Below are positions 26,401 through 34,774 of a stretch of 64,000 nt of DNA, piece after piece. The stretch's first letter is position 1; every line of letters starts with the position of its first letter. A program made the translations under genes and the position numbers. This DNA is from Catellatospora sp. KI3 (lineage in GTDB: Bacteria; Actinomycetota; Actinomycetes; Mycobacteriales; Micromonosporaceae): the NCBI RefSeq assembly GCF_029948125.1, contig NZ_JASAMB010000011.1:62001-126000 (forward strand), written 5' to 3'. The notes beneath the pieces are model-generated. The model saw only the letters and a program-made list of their open reading frames with translations. It made no database searches and was not told where the DNA came from.

Positions 26401-27337
26401 GGACCGGTGCAGCCCCGGCATCGTCGCCGACACCATCGAGGCGATCAACCTGTTCCTCACCAAGGCGTTCGGCCCGTGCATCTTCGTGATGGGCCTGGAC
26501 CCGGCCACGGTCGCCGCGCACCTGGAGTCGCACCTGCCCGCGATCGACCAGCGGGCCAAGGAGGACCCGGTCACCTACCGGCACCTGCGCCACACCGGCT
26601 GGCGGTTCATGGAGAAGATCGTCGACCTGCCGGTGCGGCTGCCCCGGGTCACCGACATCGCCATGCGCAGCTACCTGGACCAGCTGCTGCTGTCCAACCG
26701 GGTGCAGTCCCGGGTCGTCGTACCGCAGGAGCAGGCCCCGCCCGCCGACCGCAGGCGCGGCTTCCGCAAGCCGAAACCCCAGGCCGCGCCCGCCGCGCCC
26801 CCGGCGCCGCCGGTCGTGGCGGCGGCGATCCCCGCCCAGCGCGCGGCTGCGACGACCACGGCGCCCGCGACGCAGAACGCCGAGAGCGTGCTGGACCGGC
26901 TGGAGGACATCCCGGTCGTACGCGACGCGCTGCACGAGGCGGTGCAGAACCTGCCCGGCCGCAACCCGCGCCAGATCAAGGCCTTCGTCAACCTGTGGCG
27001 CTTCTACATGGCGCTGGAGCACGAACTCGGCGCCACCACCAGCAGCCTCAGCGGCACCCAGGTGCACAGCGCCGAGATGGCCCGCCTGGTCGAGATCATG
27101 GTGCGCTGGCCGTGGCTGCTCGACCCGCTCGGGTTCCGGCGCGTCGTGAAGGGCAAGACGGTCATCCTGCTGGAGCTGCTGCTCAAGGCCGCGCCGGACC
27201 GGTCGGAGTGGGAGCGGGTGGTAAAGGAGGAGGGCATGGACGCCGACGACGAGGACCTGCGCGGCCTGCGCGAACTGCTCACCCGCCGCGGCGCCGACGG
27301 CCCGGAGCTGGTGTCCATCGCCCGCCGCTACCTCTGA
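23480..27337 (+). CDS. WD40 beta-propeller fused to membrane-anchored KAP family P-loop NTPase
   Basis: 1285 residues. Residues 1 to about 655 hold repeated WD40-like blades (for example SGHNGPIWTVV...VLKVWQ, GHDSTVRALAFGG...VYDW and LLSGGHDGVLRLW). Then comes a KAP NTPase: Walker A GVHAPWGQGKSS with K713, two inserted membrane helices (about 854-880 and 890-911), and Walker B LYIFIDDMDRC with D972/D973. A Pro/Ala-rich linker near 1095-1135 precedes a helical C-terminus. KAP proteins sit at the inner membrane face and include the phage-exclusion protein PifA. A propeller sensor on a membrane NTPase suggests signalling or antiphage defence, unproven. GTG at 23480. Confidence 0.85.
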   Translation: MTQATGLMLSGQIDHMAFVRVDQDLILAAGRSQGVDLIEARSRQLIRIVAAGVPVTALAALPGGTHGDRLLVGGPNGEIREINPGNGHEIRRLAHGRGEIRDFAVGRGAGGGDVVVVARETGVSLWDPHAAKDPFTELVADVSALSARPFKVCLYRHGGRPYAACALTDGAILTWNLDDPGAEPVVTSGHNGPIWTVVALPAGPDGDQLIASGSSDQVLKVWQPTGEGRLRQLREYHTGGTIRRLGHVVDAGVSMLVTASARGPVSLWRYDGPTERPAAEVALHSGEVYAVACETLPDGILVASGDFNGDIKINRLTSSVLLDQQKRDVTRIPNTIWAVTGGTTESGDFYACAGVNRVIYVVDPATQQHRHKLEGHDSTVRALAFGGTPDNPHLLSGGADHRVYDWHPETGWREELRMGHEAEVWALATAEHQGRWYAISGGPDGTVRTCPLDDPNDMRILAEEVGEVSSLAVSYADDEVRVVIGSTQGLFRIPLLGGEQRTIETDSIADVATLRGAPRQAGRPDTTNLVVVARTDGNVELYDIKIGVLVKRFAMPVTPETRSNRQVRAVSMHRTAQDDVLVFGGCDNGELLKWDLDGQLIGQASKPAGSDTSVRDLHVMHPSATEDVTSGLLSGGHDGVLRLWPISKDKPLSSGGVLESPVEANSILLQDQPADSDLLARAALTKTLVSALRSAEPIAPVVVGVHAPWGQGKSSILRQIRAAVDAPGSREKPSPQELQTHRLVMTETGRPVTTNVTPTWAWKRLQERAAENELPYRMRPADGKPTPITAWFNPWMYEERNQIWAGLTNEILTAITRRLPQAERRRLFIDLNLKRTNSAEVRKQILDSYRPHTLRGIVGLGAAALALVAAVVATMVAIVNTGELDKILGSAALIFLAALGIVIRLVATSVKGFNVWYDPLADSGPRMGGVSANGASGDPLETPDRGYLYLLRHDVREVIDLIADSPLYIFIDDMDRCSPGIVADTIEAINLFLTKAFGPCIFVMGLDPATVAAHLESHLPAIDQRAKEDPVTYRHLRHTGWRFMEKIVDLPVRLPRVTDIAMRSYLDQLLLSNRVQSRVVVPQEQAPPADRRRGFRKPKPQAAPAAPPAPPVVAAAIPAQRAAATTTAPATQNAESVLDRLEDIPVVRDALHEAVQNLPGRNPRQIKAFVNLWRFYMALEHELGATTSSLSGTQVHSAEMARLVEIMVRWPWLLDPLGFRRVVKGKTVILLELLLKAAPDRSEWERVVKEEGMDADDEDLRGLRELLTRRGADGPELVSIARRYL

Positions 27338-27348
27338 CGGAGGACCGG

Positions 27349-28608
27349 TCAGCCCGCGACGAGGACGTCGACCGTGCGCAGGTCGCGGTGGGCGAAGTGC
27401 ACCTCGGCTATGTCGGCCAGCGCGCCGCGTCCCAGTGCCCGGTACGCCCCGACCTGCAGTTCCAGCGCCTCCTGCCGGAACTCGTCCGCGTCCAGCCAGT
27501 GCAGCTCAGTCCCCAGCGCCAGGGCGAACGCCGGTTCGCCCGCGGCCAGCTCCGCCCGCGCCTGCCCGATCCAGCCCCGCACCGCCGCATGGTCCCCGCG
27601 GTACGCGTCGAAGCGCGCCCGGTGCTCGCCCCCGCGCGGATCGCCGCTGCCCGGGGGCAGGGCCGCGCCGATCGACACCGTGTCCTGTGCACGCGGGGCG
27701 TCTGCCCACACCCGTTCCCCGTCAGCCCGCAGCGCCTCCGCGTCAGCCTCGGCGAACCAGTCGAGCGCGCGCCGCAGCGGGTGCAGCCGCCAGCGCTTGT
27801 CACCCTCCTCGCCGTAGCTGTCGTCCAGGGACTTCTCCAGCCAGGCGCTGATCTCGCCGAGCAGCGTCGGGCGGCCCGACGTCCAGGTCTCGGCCGAATC
27901 GCGAGCCCAGTTGTGGGCGATGAAGGACGGCAGCTGGGCCGGGTCGTCGTACCAGAGTCCGAAGTGCAGGCCGTCGGAGTCGCCGCCGAGCACGGTCACG
28001 AACTCGGCCGGATCGCGGCGGAACCGGCAGTGCAGCCGCTCGTCGAGCCCGTCCCGGCCGACCAGCGCCAGTCCATCGGTCTTGAAGTAGTCGCTGACAC
28101 CCCAGGGGTGCAGCCCGGCGACGTCGCCGATGGCGTCGCGCTCGCGCCGGTCGAGGCTGTCCCAGAATGCGGCGAAGACGGCGAGGTGCCGGGGCAGGCG
28201 CAGGCCGTAGACGCGGCTGAAGCGCTCGGCGACGGCGGGGAAGCGGTCGGACATGGCGGCCAGTGCGGCGGTGCGGCGCTGCACGTCCTCGGGCGTCGGG
28301 TCGAACAGGTTCTCGTCGAACACCGCCTCGGGCAGTCCGAACGTCTCGGCCAGCGGCCGGTCCAGCGCGGCGGCCGCGGCGCCCGGCTCCCGCAGCCCGC
28401 GCAGCACGTCCGCGACGTGCGCGGCAGCGGCGTCCGCATCGGCGGGCAGCACCAGGTGGGCCACCGGTCCGCTGTAGTTGCGCAGGCTGTACATGCGCAC
28501 CTCGACCACCCAGCCCTGGCCGTCGACCAGGATCGGCTCGCCGTCCACGGTCACGGCCACACCGTCGAGCTGACACAGGTTGATCTGCCGCACCACGTCA
28601 CCCAGCAT
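27349..28608 (-). CDS. HPF1-like (DUF2228, ADP-ribosylation family) protein
   Basis: 419 residues. Residues 120-250 match the core of histone PARylation factor 1: FSRVYGLRLPRHLAVFAAFW, then RFRRDPAEFVTVLGG (195-209) and HFGLWYDDPAQLPSFIAHN (215-233), close to the human pattern of RFYDPPEFQTI followed by FRDSPEELPVFVGEN. The N-terminal 75 residues and the C-terminal helical half (about 270-419) are unlike HPF1 and I do not recognise them. Human HPF1 completes the active site of PARP1/2; bacterial members are undescribed to me. No ADP-ribosyltransferase gene is nearby. ATG at 28608 without a strong ribosome site; convergent with the KAP gene. Confidence 0.65.
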   Translation of the reverse strand: MLGDVVRQINLCQLDGVAVTVDGEPILVDGQGWVVEVRMYSLRNYSGPVAHLVLPADADAAAAHVADVLRGLREPGAAAAALDRPLAETFGLPEAVFDENLFDPTPEDVQRRTAALAAMSDRFPAVAERFSRVYGLRLPRHLAVFAAFWDSLDRRERDAIGDVAGLHPWGVSDYFKTDGLALVGRDGLDERLHCRFRRDPAEFVTVLGGDSDGLHFGLWYDDPAQLPSFIAHNWARDSAETWTSGRPTLLGEISAWLEKSLDDSYGEEGDKRWRLHPLRRALDWFAEADAEALRADGERVWADAPRAQDTVSIGAALPPGSGDPRGGEHRARFDAYRGDHAAVRGWIGQARAELAAGEPAFALALGTELHWLDADEFRQEALELQVGAYRALGRGALADIAEVHFAHRDLRTVDVLVAG

Positions 28609-28670
28609 CGGCGGAGCCTACCGAACTACATCCGTTGCGCCACAATCCCGCCGTGCCATTACCATACGGC

Positions 28671-28787
28671 ATGATCACTCCTTACCGACACCGTCCCGAG
28701 CCGCCCTACTACGCCGTGATCATCACCACTGCGCCCAGCGGGGTGGACCCGGAGGGCTACGCCGCGACCGCCGATCTTGGCGAGTGA
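28671..28787 (+). pseudogene. truncated N-terminus of an antibiotic-biosynthesis-monooxygenase-type protein
   Basis: 38 codons reading MITPYRHRPEPPYYAVIITT and continuing PSGVDPEGYAATAD before a stop. The RPEPPYYAVI start is familiar from small ABM-domain proteins of about 100 residues, whose remainder is missing here. A long palindrome (28795-28861) begins eight bases later and may mark what replaced the rest. Confidence 0.45.
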
Positions 28788-28794
28788 AGCCGCT

Positions 28795-28861
28795 GATGAT
28801 CGCGGTCTCTGGTCATCCGACCGAGTTCGAGCCCAGCTTCCGACCAGAGACCGCGATCATC
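28795..28861. repeat. intergenic palindromic element, family 3, copy 1
   Basis: Arms GATGATCGCGGTCTCTGGTC (28795-28814) and its exact complement (28842-28861), 20 bp each, 27-base centre. Arms and centre resemble 53323-53381. The following stretch to 29059 holds a GC-rich tandem repeat (28864-28905) and no gene. Confidence 0.8.
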
Positions 28862-29059
28862 GCGCCCGGCCCCGCCGGGCCCGGCCCCGCCGGGCCCCGC
28901 CCGGCCGACCCGCTCCGCCGCCGCGTGGCGTCCTGCCCGCGGCCGCGAGGAACGGAACGGTCCGGATGGGCCATCGACCCATCCTCCTAGGACGCAGTAG
29001 CGGAGGTGACTCGGTTACGCTCGCCGGACACCAGCCCGCCGACGGCAAGGGAGACGCTG

Positions 29060-29683
29060 ATGAGTGGCCGTTCGTTCATGCTCGCGACCCGCGTGCCGAT
29101 GTCCCGGACCGGGTTCGAGGCCTGGCTGGACACGCCACCGCCGAGCCTCGACGTGATCGAGAACCCGGCTGCCATGTGGACCGGCTGGGCCGCAGCGGGC
29201 GATGCCGCGGACTGGGACCTGACCGCGTTCGCCGACTCCCCGCACATCGTCGCCGCGATGCGCGCCGACCAGCGCAAAACCCCTCGCGAGCTGCTGACCG
29301 ACCGCGTGAAGACGGGCGGCTGCGTGGCCCGGCACCGCGACGAGGCGCTGGAGCTCTACCTCTACGACTACCACGCCGACTTCTACCGGACCCGCACCGA
29401 GCTGCTGATGCTCGCCGGAGCCGGCCGCTACGCCGACGTCGGCGCGCACCCCGTCCTGTTCTGGGGCGGCAACGTCTACGCCGACCTGCCGATCGCCGGT
29501 GACCCGCCGCTGTCGGTGCTGGTCGTGTCGCGTGCCGGGGCGCACTTCGTCGACCGATACCCGATCGACGCCCTGGTCGAGTCGCTGCGCCCCATCGAGG
29601 CGGCTTTCCTCGCCCGGTACGAGGGCGACGGCTCGGCCGAACCGGACCTCACCGACGCCGTCGACCCCGACCTGCGGCCCTGA
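29060..29683 (+). CDS. hypothetical protein
   Basis: 207 residues, ATG at 29060 with AGGGAGA six bases upstream. Soluble and acidic, no signal peptide or membrane helix. Contains GFEAWLDTPP, two WTGW/DWDL tryptophan-rich turns, LELYLYDYHADFYRTRTELLMLAGAG and VLVVSRAGAHFVDRYPIDALVESL. I do not recognise the family. Convergent with the MmgE/PrpD gene, one base apart. GC and codon use match the neighbours. Confidence 0.7.
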   Translation: MSGRSFMLATRVPMSRTGFEAWLDTPPPSLDVIENPAAMWTGWAAAGDAADWDLTAFADSPHIVAAMRADQRKTPRELLTDRVKTGGCVARHRDEALELYLYDYHADFYRTRTELLMLAGAGRYADVGAHPVLFWGGNVYADLPIAGDPPLSVLVVSRAGAHFVDRYPIDALVESLRPIEAAFLARYEGDGSAEPDLTDAVDPDLRP

Positions 29684-29684
29684 C

Positions 29685-31073
29685 TCAGGCGGCCGCGCCG
29701 ACCGTGCAGGTCGCCAGCAGCCGCGCCGCCGGGGACTGCCGGTAGGCGCGGTCGGTGAGCAGCGCCGCCTGCACCGGCGGCAGCACCCCGGCCGTGTTCA
29801 CCTTGAACTTCAACGCCAGCTCCGCCTCGGTCAGCGGGTGCGCGGAGCTGCCCCGCGACGAGTCCACCCGGTGCTCCAGCAGCTCACCCGAGGTGGTGCG
29901 GACGCGCAGCACCGCCGCGAACGCCTCCGGGAACAGCTCGGTCGCCCGCGCGTCGGCCACGCAGGTGACCTTCGCCGCCAGCGCCAGGCAGTCCGGGCGC
30001 AGCTCGGTGAAGTCGCTCATGCTCAGCCCCAGCCCGCCGCCGCCGAGCAGGGCCGCCGCCACCGTGTACGGCCCGGAGAACTTCCCGTGGTACGCCGTCT
30101 GCGGCCGGGCCTTCTCGGCGGCCGGTTCGGCGATGGTCCGCAGCACCGGTGCCGCCACGCCCAGCTCGACCGACTCGACCGCAGCCGGGTCCAGCCCCCG
30201 CGCGCGCAGGGCCAGCGCGCAGTCGATGCCCGGGTGGGTGAAGTGGTTGGTCGGGTAGGGCTTGTACACGGTCCGCGACAGCTCCCAGCGCGTGCCGAGC
30301 TCGCCGAGCAGCGCGTCGGCGTCGAACTTCCCGTCGGTGTACGCGGCGAAGAACCCGAACCGCCCCTCCAGCACCGTCGGCGGGCCGGTCAGCCCGTCGG
30401 CGGCGAACACGGCCGCGCTGACCGCGGCGTGCGCGGCCCAGCCGCAGTGCGTCTTCTTGACCGTGCCGCCGGTGCGGTTGGCCTCGATCAGCCCGGCGCC
30501 CATGCTGGCCGCGATGCCCATCGCGTGGGCGACTCCGGCCGGGTCCAGGCCGTGCAGCAGCGCGGCGGCGGCCGCCCCGCCGATGGTGCCGCAGATCGAG
30601 GTGGCGTGCAGGCCGCGCTCGAAGAAGACGGAGTTGCGCAGCCGGCGGTCGTACGCGGCCATGCCGAGCCGGTTGCAGATCTCGATGCCGGCGGCGACCG
30701 CGCGCACGAGGGCCGGGCCGTCGGCGCCGGTCGCCTCGGCGGCGGCCAGCGCGGCGGGCACGATGCTGGCGCTGGGGTGCAGCACCGACGGAAGGTGGGT
30801 GTCGTCGAAGTCGAGCGCGTGCGCCATCACGCCGTTGACCAGCGCGGCGGCGGGTGCGGGCAGCCGGTCGCCGGTGCCGATGACGGTCGCCTCGGCGGTG
30901 CCGCCCCAGCGGCGTACGGAGGTGAGGACGGCGGTCACGGCGGGGTCGTCCTGGGCGGCCAGGGCCAGGCCGAGGATGTCGAGGACGCGGCCGGGCACGC
31001 CGTCGGGGACGGCGCCGTCGCGGCAGCTCACGGCGAAGTCGGCGAGGGTGTGTACCGCGCGGTCGGTGTTCAT
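29685..31073 (-). CDS. MmgE/PrpD family protein (diacid dehydratase/hydratase-like)
   Basis: 462 residues. It has the two-domain MmgE/PrpD layout: an N-terminal helical domain with NGVMAHALDFDDTHLPSVLHPSASIVPAAL and KKTHCGWAAHAAVSAA, then an alpha/beta lid with YKPYPTNHFTHPGIDCALAL and AELALKFKVNTAG. Family members hydrate or dehydrate tricarboxylates and diacids (methylcitrate dehydratase) or decarboxylate them (cis-aconitate decarboxylase). The ATG at 31073 overlaps the upstream cyclase stop as ATGA. Third gene of the leftward operon from 33120. Hydration of a substituted maleate is an attractive but inferred role. Confidence 0.85.
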   Translation of the reverse strand: MNTDRAVHTLADFAVSCRDGAVPDGVPGRVLDILGLALAAQDDPAVTAVLTSVRRWGGTAEATVIGTGDRLPAPAAALVNGVMAHALDFDDTHLPSVLHPSASIVPAALAAAEATGADGPALVRAVAAGIEICNRLGMAAYDRRLRNSVFFERGLHATSICGTIGGAAAAALLHGLDPAGVAHAMGIAASMGAGLIEANRTGGTVKKTHCGWAAHAAVSAAVFAADGLTGPPTVLEGRFGFFAAYTDGKFDADALLGELGTRWELSRTVYKPYPTNHFTHPGIDCALALRARGLDPAAVESVELGVAAPVLRTIAEPAAEKARPQTAYHGKFSGPYTVAAALLGGGGLGLSMSDFTELRPDCLALAAKVTCVADARATELFPEAFAAVLRVRTTSGELLEHRVDSSRGSSAHPLTEAELALKFKVNTAGVLPPVQAALLTDRAYRQSPAARLLATCTVGAAA

Positions 31074-31924
31074 GCCAGCACCGCCAGGGGGCGGACCGGG
31101 GAGCCGGTGGCGCCGACGATGGGCAGCGGGTTGAGCACCAGCAGGATCTCGCGGGCGCCGGTGCGCAGCAGTGCGTCGAGGTTCATCGTCTCGACGATGT
31201 GGACGCCGTGCTCGACCAGCAGCACCCGGTGCGCGGGCAGTACGGCGTGGCCGCGACCGGCCGGGATGTGCTCGAACGCGATGGTCTCGCCGCCGACGGC
31301 GACGGGCCGGTGCGCGGCCAGCCACCGGGCGGCGGCCTCGCCGGGTCCGGGGGTGCCGTCGCGGCCGCCGATGAACGCGTCGTGCTCGTGCCAACGCCGC
31401 GACCAGCCGGTGCCGATGAGGATGGTCTCACCGTGGTTCAGTTCCAGCCCGTCGGCGGCGGCGGCCAGGTCCTCGGGGGTGATCTCGTACCCGGCGGGCA
31501 GCACGTCGACGCCGTGCACCCGGGCCACGTCCAGCACCACGGCCCGGCCGAGGTAGGGCGGGAAGGTGTCGATGCCGAGGTCGCTGAAGCCCAGGTGGGA
31601 CTGGAGTCCGGCGGCCTCGACGGCGCCGTGCAGGCGCCCGTCCTGGGACACGTGGGCCAGGGCGTCGACGTGGGTGCCGACGTGGCCGCCGGTGACGATG
31701 AGCTCGTTGGCGGCCGAGCCGCCGTCGGGGCGGACCATGTCGCCGTGGCGGCGCTCCAGGGCCATCCGGAACGGCGGGTGGTTGGGCGACTGGGGCATGC
31801 CGCGGCGCATGGGCTGGGCCAGGTCGAGCACCTGCCGTCCGCGTACGGCGTCCCAGGGTGCGGTGGTGCTGCGGCCGCTGGGGGAGGGCATCAGCTCGTG
31901 GGAGTCCAGGTCGAGGCTCTGCAT
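31070..31924 (-). CDS. cyclase/kynurenine-formamidase-type metal-dependent hydrolase
   Basis: 284 residues of the cyclase family (Pfam Cyclase). The metal-binding signature HVGTHVDALAH places ligands at H81, H85, D87 and the base H91. Further conserved parts are VLDVARVHG, GETILIGTGWSRRW and the C-terminal VETMNLDALL...ILLVLNPLP. Known members hydrolyse formamides or ring amides, such as N-formylkynurenine, or isatin in isatin hydrolase. The ATG at 31924 overlaps the CaiB stop by one base (TGATG). Ring amide or lactam cleavage in a nitrogen-heterocycle pathway is plausible. Confidence 0.85.
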   Translation of the reverse strand: MQSLDLDSHELMPSPSGRSTTAPWDAVRGRQVLDLAQPMRRGMPQSPNHPPFRMALERRHGDMVRPDGGSAANELIVTGGHVGTHVDALAHVSQDGRLHGAVEAAGLQSHLGFSDLGIDTFPPYLGRAVVLDVARVHGVDVLPAGYEITPEDLAAAADGLELNHGETILIGTGWSRRWHEHDAFIGGRDGTPGPGEAAARWLAAHRPVAVGGETIAFEHIPAGRGHAVLPAHRVLLVEHGVHIVETMNLDALLRTGAREILLVLNPLPIVGATGSPVRPLAVLA

Positions 31925-33120
31925 CAGATCACTCCGCTCTCGCGCAGGGCGGCCAGCTCGTCGGCGTCGAGGCCGAGGCGGTCGCGGTAGACGGCGTCGT
32001 TGTCGGCGCCGCGCGGGCGGCCGGTCCAGCCGATGCGGCCGGGGGTCTCGGACATGCGGTAGAGCACGTTGGGCATGCGTACCGGTCCGAGCACGGGGTC
32101 CTCGACGGTGGTGATCGAGTCGAGGGCGGTGTACTGGGGGTCGGCGAAGATGTCGGCGATGTCGTAGATCGGGGCGACGGCGGCCTGGGCCTGGTCGAAT
32201 GCCTCGCTGACCTCGGCGAGGTCGCGTTGCGCGACCCAGGCGGCGACGTGGGAGTCGAGCAGGTCGGCGTGCGCGGCGCGGCCGACGCCGCTGGCGAACC
32301 ACGGCTCGTCGATGACCTCGGGGTGCCCGACCAGGCGCATGACCCGTTCGGCGATGGCCTGGGCGCTGGTGGAGACCGCGACCCAGCGGCCGTCGCGGGT
32401 GCGGTAGGTGTTGCGCGGGGCGTTGTTGACCGAGCGGTTGCCGGTGCGGGGCTGGACGAGCCCGAGCTGGTCGTACGCCATGGCCTGCATGCCCAGGACG
32501 GTGAGCAGCGGTTCGATGATGGCCAGGTCGACGACCTGGCCGGTGCCGCCGTTGTGGTCGCGGTGGTAGAGCGCGGTGAGCACGGCCTGCGCGCAGGTCA
32601 GCGCGGACACTCCGTCGGCGAGCCCGAACGGGGGCAGGGTGGGGGGTCCGTCGGGCTGGCCGGTGATCGCGGCGAAGCCGCTCATCGCCTCGGCGAGGGT
32701 GCCGAAGCCGGGGCGGTGGGCGTACGGGCCGGACTGGCCGAACGCGGTGACCCGGGCGATGATCAGCCGGGGGTTGAGCTCGTACAGCACCTCGGGTCCC
32801 AGGCCCCAGCGTTCGAGGGTGCCGGGCCGGAAGTTCTCGATCAGCACGTCGGCGTCGGCGAGCAGCCGCTTGGCCAGCTCGGCGCCTTCCGGGCGGCCCA
32901 GGTCGAGGGTGACGGCGTGCTTGTTGCGGCCGAGCATGGTCCACCACAGCGGCACGCCGTCGCGGGACGGTCCGTGGCCGCGCGACGGGTCGCCCTTGGC
33001 CGGGTGTTCGATCTTGATGACGTCCGCCCCGTAGTCGCCGAGGATCGTCGCGGCGAGCGGGCCGGCGAACAGGGTCGCGGCGTCGATGACGGTGACACCG
33101 GACAGGGCTGGGGGCGGCAT
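31924..33120 (-). CDS. CaiB/BaiF family CoA-transferase (1)
   Basis: 398 residues, full length for class III CoA-transferases. Motifs: VIDAATLFAGPLAATILGDYGADVIKIEHP (first CoA-binding loop; listed here as family-typical), RNKHAVTLDLGRPEG, VLIENFRPGTLERWGLG, and a catalytic Asp region near GQVVDLAIIEPLL. It moves CoA from a donor such as succinyl-CoA to a carboxylic acid. ATG at 33120; divergent from the hydantoinase gene across operator G and first gene of an operon with the cyclase and MmgE/PrpD. It is clearly paralogous to 37648-38841. Confidence 0.9.
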   Translation of the reverse strand: MPPPALSGVTVIDAATLFAGPLAATILGDYGADVIKIEHPAKGDPSRGHGPSRDGVPLWWTMLGRNKHAVTLDLGRPEGAELAKRLLADADVLIENFRPGTLERWGLGPEVLYELNPRLIIARVTAFGQSGPYAHRPGFGTLAEAMSGFAAITGQPDGPPTLPPFGLADGVSALTCAQAVLTALYHRDHNGGTGQVVDLAIIEPLLTVLGMQAMAYDQLGLVQPRTGNRSVNNAPRNTYRTRDGRWVAVSTSAQAIAERVMRLVGHPEVIDEPWFASGVGRAAHADLLDSHVAAWVAQRDLAEVSEAFDQAQAAVAPIYDIADIFADPQYTALDSITTVEDPVLGPVRMPNVLYRMSETPGRIGWTGRPRGADNDAVYRDRLGLDADELAALRESGVI

Positions 33121-33151
33121 GGCGCAACGGTAGCGGCTCTACCCGGAAAAT

Positions 33152-33165
33152 GGAAACCTCGTTAC
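33152..33165. promoter_or_regulatory. IclR-type operator, site G (imperfect)
   Basis: G-GAAAC-CTC-GTTAC, one mismatch from consensus, in the 79-bp gap between the divergent CaiB and hydantoinase genes. A lone GAAAC half-site follows at 33173-33177. Confidence 0.5.
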
Positions 33166-33199
33166 AGTGTGCGAAACGCAGCTCTGGGAGGTAATCGCC

Positions 33200-34627
33200 G
33201 TGGACCGCTACGACCTGCTGGTCAAGAACGGGACGCTCGTCCTGCCGTATGTCGGCACCGTACGCGCTGATCTGGGTGTGCGCGACGGGCGGATCGCCGC
33301 GATCGCCGACGACATCCCCGCCGCGCAGGCCGACCAGGTCCTCGACGCGAACGGGAAGCTCGTCTTCCCGGCCGCCGTCGACGCCCACTACCACCTGGGC
33401 ATCTACCGTGACCTGGCCCTGGACGCCGCGGAGGAGACCCGCTCGTCGCTGGTCGGCGGAGTGGGCACGGTCCTGTCCTACTTCCGGACCGGCCAGCACT
33501 ACCTCAACCGCACCGGGCCGTACGCGGAGATCTTCCCGCAGGTCCTCGACGCCGTCGCCGGGCACGCCTGGACCGACTACGGCTTCCACCTCGCGCCCAT
33601 GGACACCGCGCAGGTCGGCGAGGTCCCGTCGCTGGTCGACGAGCACGGCGTCAGCTCGTTCAAGTACTACATGTTCTACAAGGGCTTCAACCTCTCCGCC
33701 GACTCGCGCGACGCCAAGTCCTTCACCATGAGCGACGAGTACGACCTCGGCCACCTGTACCAGATCATGGAGGCCGTCGCCGCCAACCAGCGCGCGGGCC
33801 GCCGCGTCTCGCTGTCGCTGCACTGCGAGCAGGCCGAGCTCATGCGCCTGTTCATCGACCGGGTACGCGCCGCCGGCGACCCGCAGACGCTGAAGGCCTA
33901 CTCCGACGCCCGGCCGCCGCTGACCGAGCAGGTGGCCATCGGCGAGGCCACCACCCTGGCCCGCGCCACCGGCTGCCCCGTAAACCTGCTGCACCTGTCC
34001 AGCGCCGACGCGATCGCCGCGGCCGCCGCCGCCAAGGCCGACAAGTCGCTGGACCTGCGCTGCGAGGTCACCCTGCACCACCTGTGCCTGGACCACGAGA
34101 GCCTGGACCGCAAGGGCGGCCTGGGCGCGAAGGTGAACCCGCCGATCCGCGCCGTCTCCGACACCGAGGCGCTGTGGGCGGCCGTGCTCGACGGCACCGT
34201 CGACTGGGTCGCCTCCGACCACGCCTGCTGCATGGAGGAGCACAAGGGCGACGCGCTGTGGCCGGCGCTGCCCGGCTTCGGCGGCACCGCGCTGCTGTAC
34301 CCGATCCTGCTCAGCGAGGGCATGCACAAGCGCGGCCTGTCGCCGCAGCGGGTCGCCGAGCTCGCCTCGGGCAACCCCGCGCGGGCGTACGGCCTGGGCG
34401 GGCGCAAGGGCAGCCTGATGGTCGGCGCGGACGCGGACTTCACCATCGTCGACCCGGAGCTGGAGCAGGAGGTCACCACCGACCTGCTGCTGTCGGGCCA
34501 GGACCACTGCCCGTTCGAGGGCCACAAGGTCAAGGGCTGGCCGGTGACGACCGTGGTCGGCGGCCGCGTCGCCTACACCGGCGGCGCCGTCGTCGGCACC
34601 CCGTCGGGCCGCTTCGTCGCCCGCTGA
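33200..34627 (+). CDS. cyclic amidohydrolase (dihydropyrimidinase/hydantoinase/imidase-like)
   Basis: 475 residues, TIM-barrel amidohydrolase of the D-hydantoinase group. Metal ligands can be placed: H63/H65 (DAHYHLG), the presumptive carbamylated K155 (SSFKYYMFYKG), H208 (LHCEQAE), H265 (LLHLSSA) and D340 (WVASDHA). It opens cyclic amides or imides such as dihydropyrimidines, hydantoins, succinimide or maleimide. GTG at 33200 with GGGAGG eight bases upstream. Divergent from the CaiB operon, sharing operator G. With the amidase at 38841 it would form an imidase plus half-amidase pair. Substrate inferred. Confidence 0.9.
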   Translation: MDRYDLLVKNGTLVLPYVGTVRADLGVRDGRIAAIADDIPAAQADQVLDANGKLVFPAAVDAHYHLGIYRDLALDAAEETRSSLVGGVGTVLSYFRTGQHYLNRTGPYAEIFPQVLDAVAGHAWTDYGFHLAPMDTAQVGEVPSLVDEHGVSSFKYYMFYKGFNLSADSRDAKSFTMSDEYDLGHLYQIMEAVAANQRAGRRVSLSLHCEQAELMRLFIDRVRAAGDPQTLKAYSDARPPLTEQVAIGEATTLARATGCPVNLLHLSSADAIAAAAAAKADKSLDLRCEVTLHHLCLDHESLDRKGGLGAKVNPPIRAVSDTEALWAAVLDGTVDWVASDHACCMEEHKGDALWPALPGFGGTALLYPILLSEGMHKRGLSPQRVAELASGNPARAYGLGGRKGSLMVGADADFTIVDPELEQEVTTDLLLSGQDHCPFEGHKVKGWPVTTVVGGRVAYTGGAVVGTPSGRFVAR

Positions 34628-34650
34628 CCTGCGCGATCGCCGCGTATCGG

Positions 34651-34710
34651 CTGTTTCGGGAAAGTGCAGGAATCGGAGCCAGTGTTCGTGCACTTTCCTT
34701 GAAACCGCAC
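34651..34710. repeat. palindromic element, family 1, copy 1
   Basis: CTGTTTCGGGAAAGTGCA ... TGCACTTTCCTTGAAACCG, imperfect inverted repeat of about 60 bp after the hydantoinase gene. It has diverged from the two copies at 35416 and 36568. Confidence 0.75.
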
Positions 34711-34774
34711 CCAAAGCCGCACGCGCCCGGGGGCGCGGTGGGGAGGTTGCGGGCGGGGGATAGCCTCCCGGACC

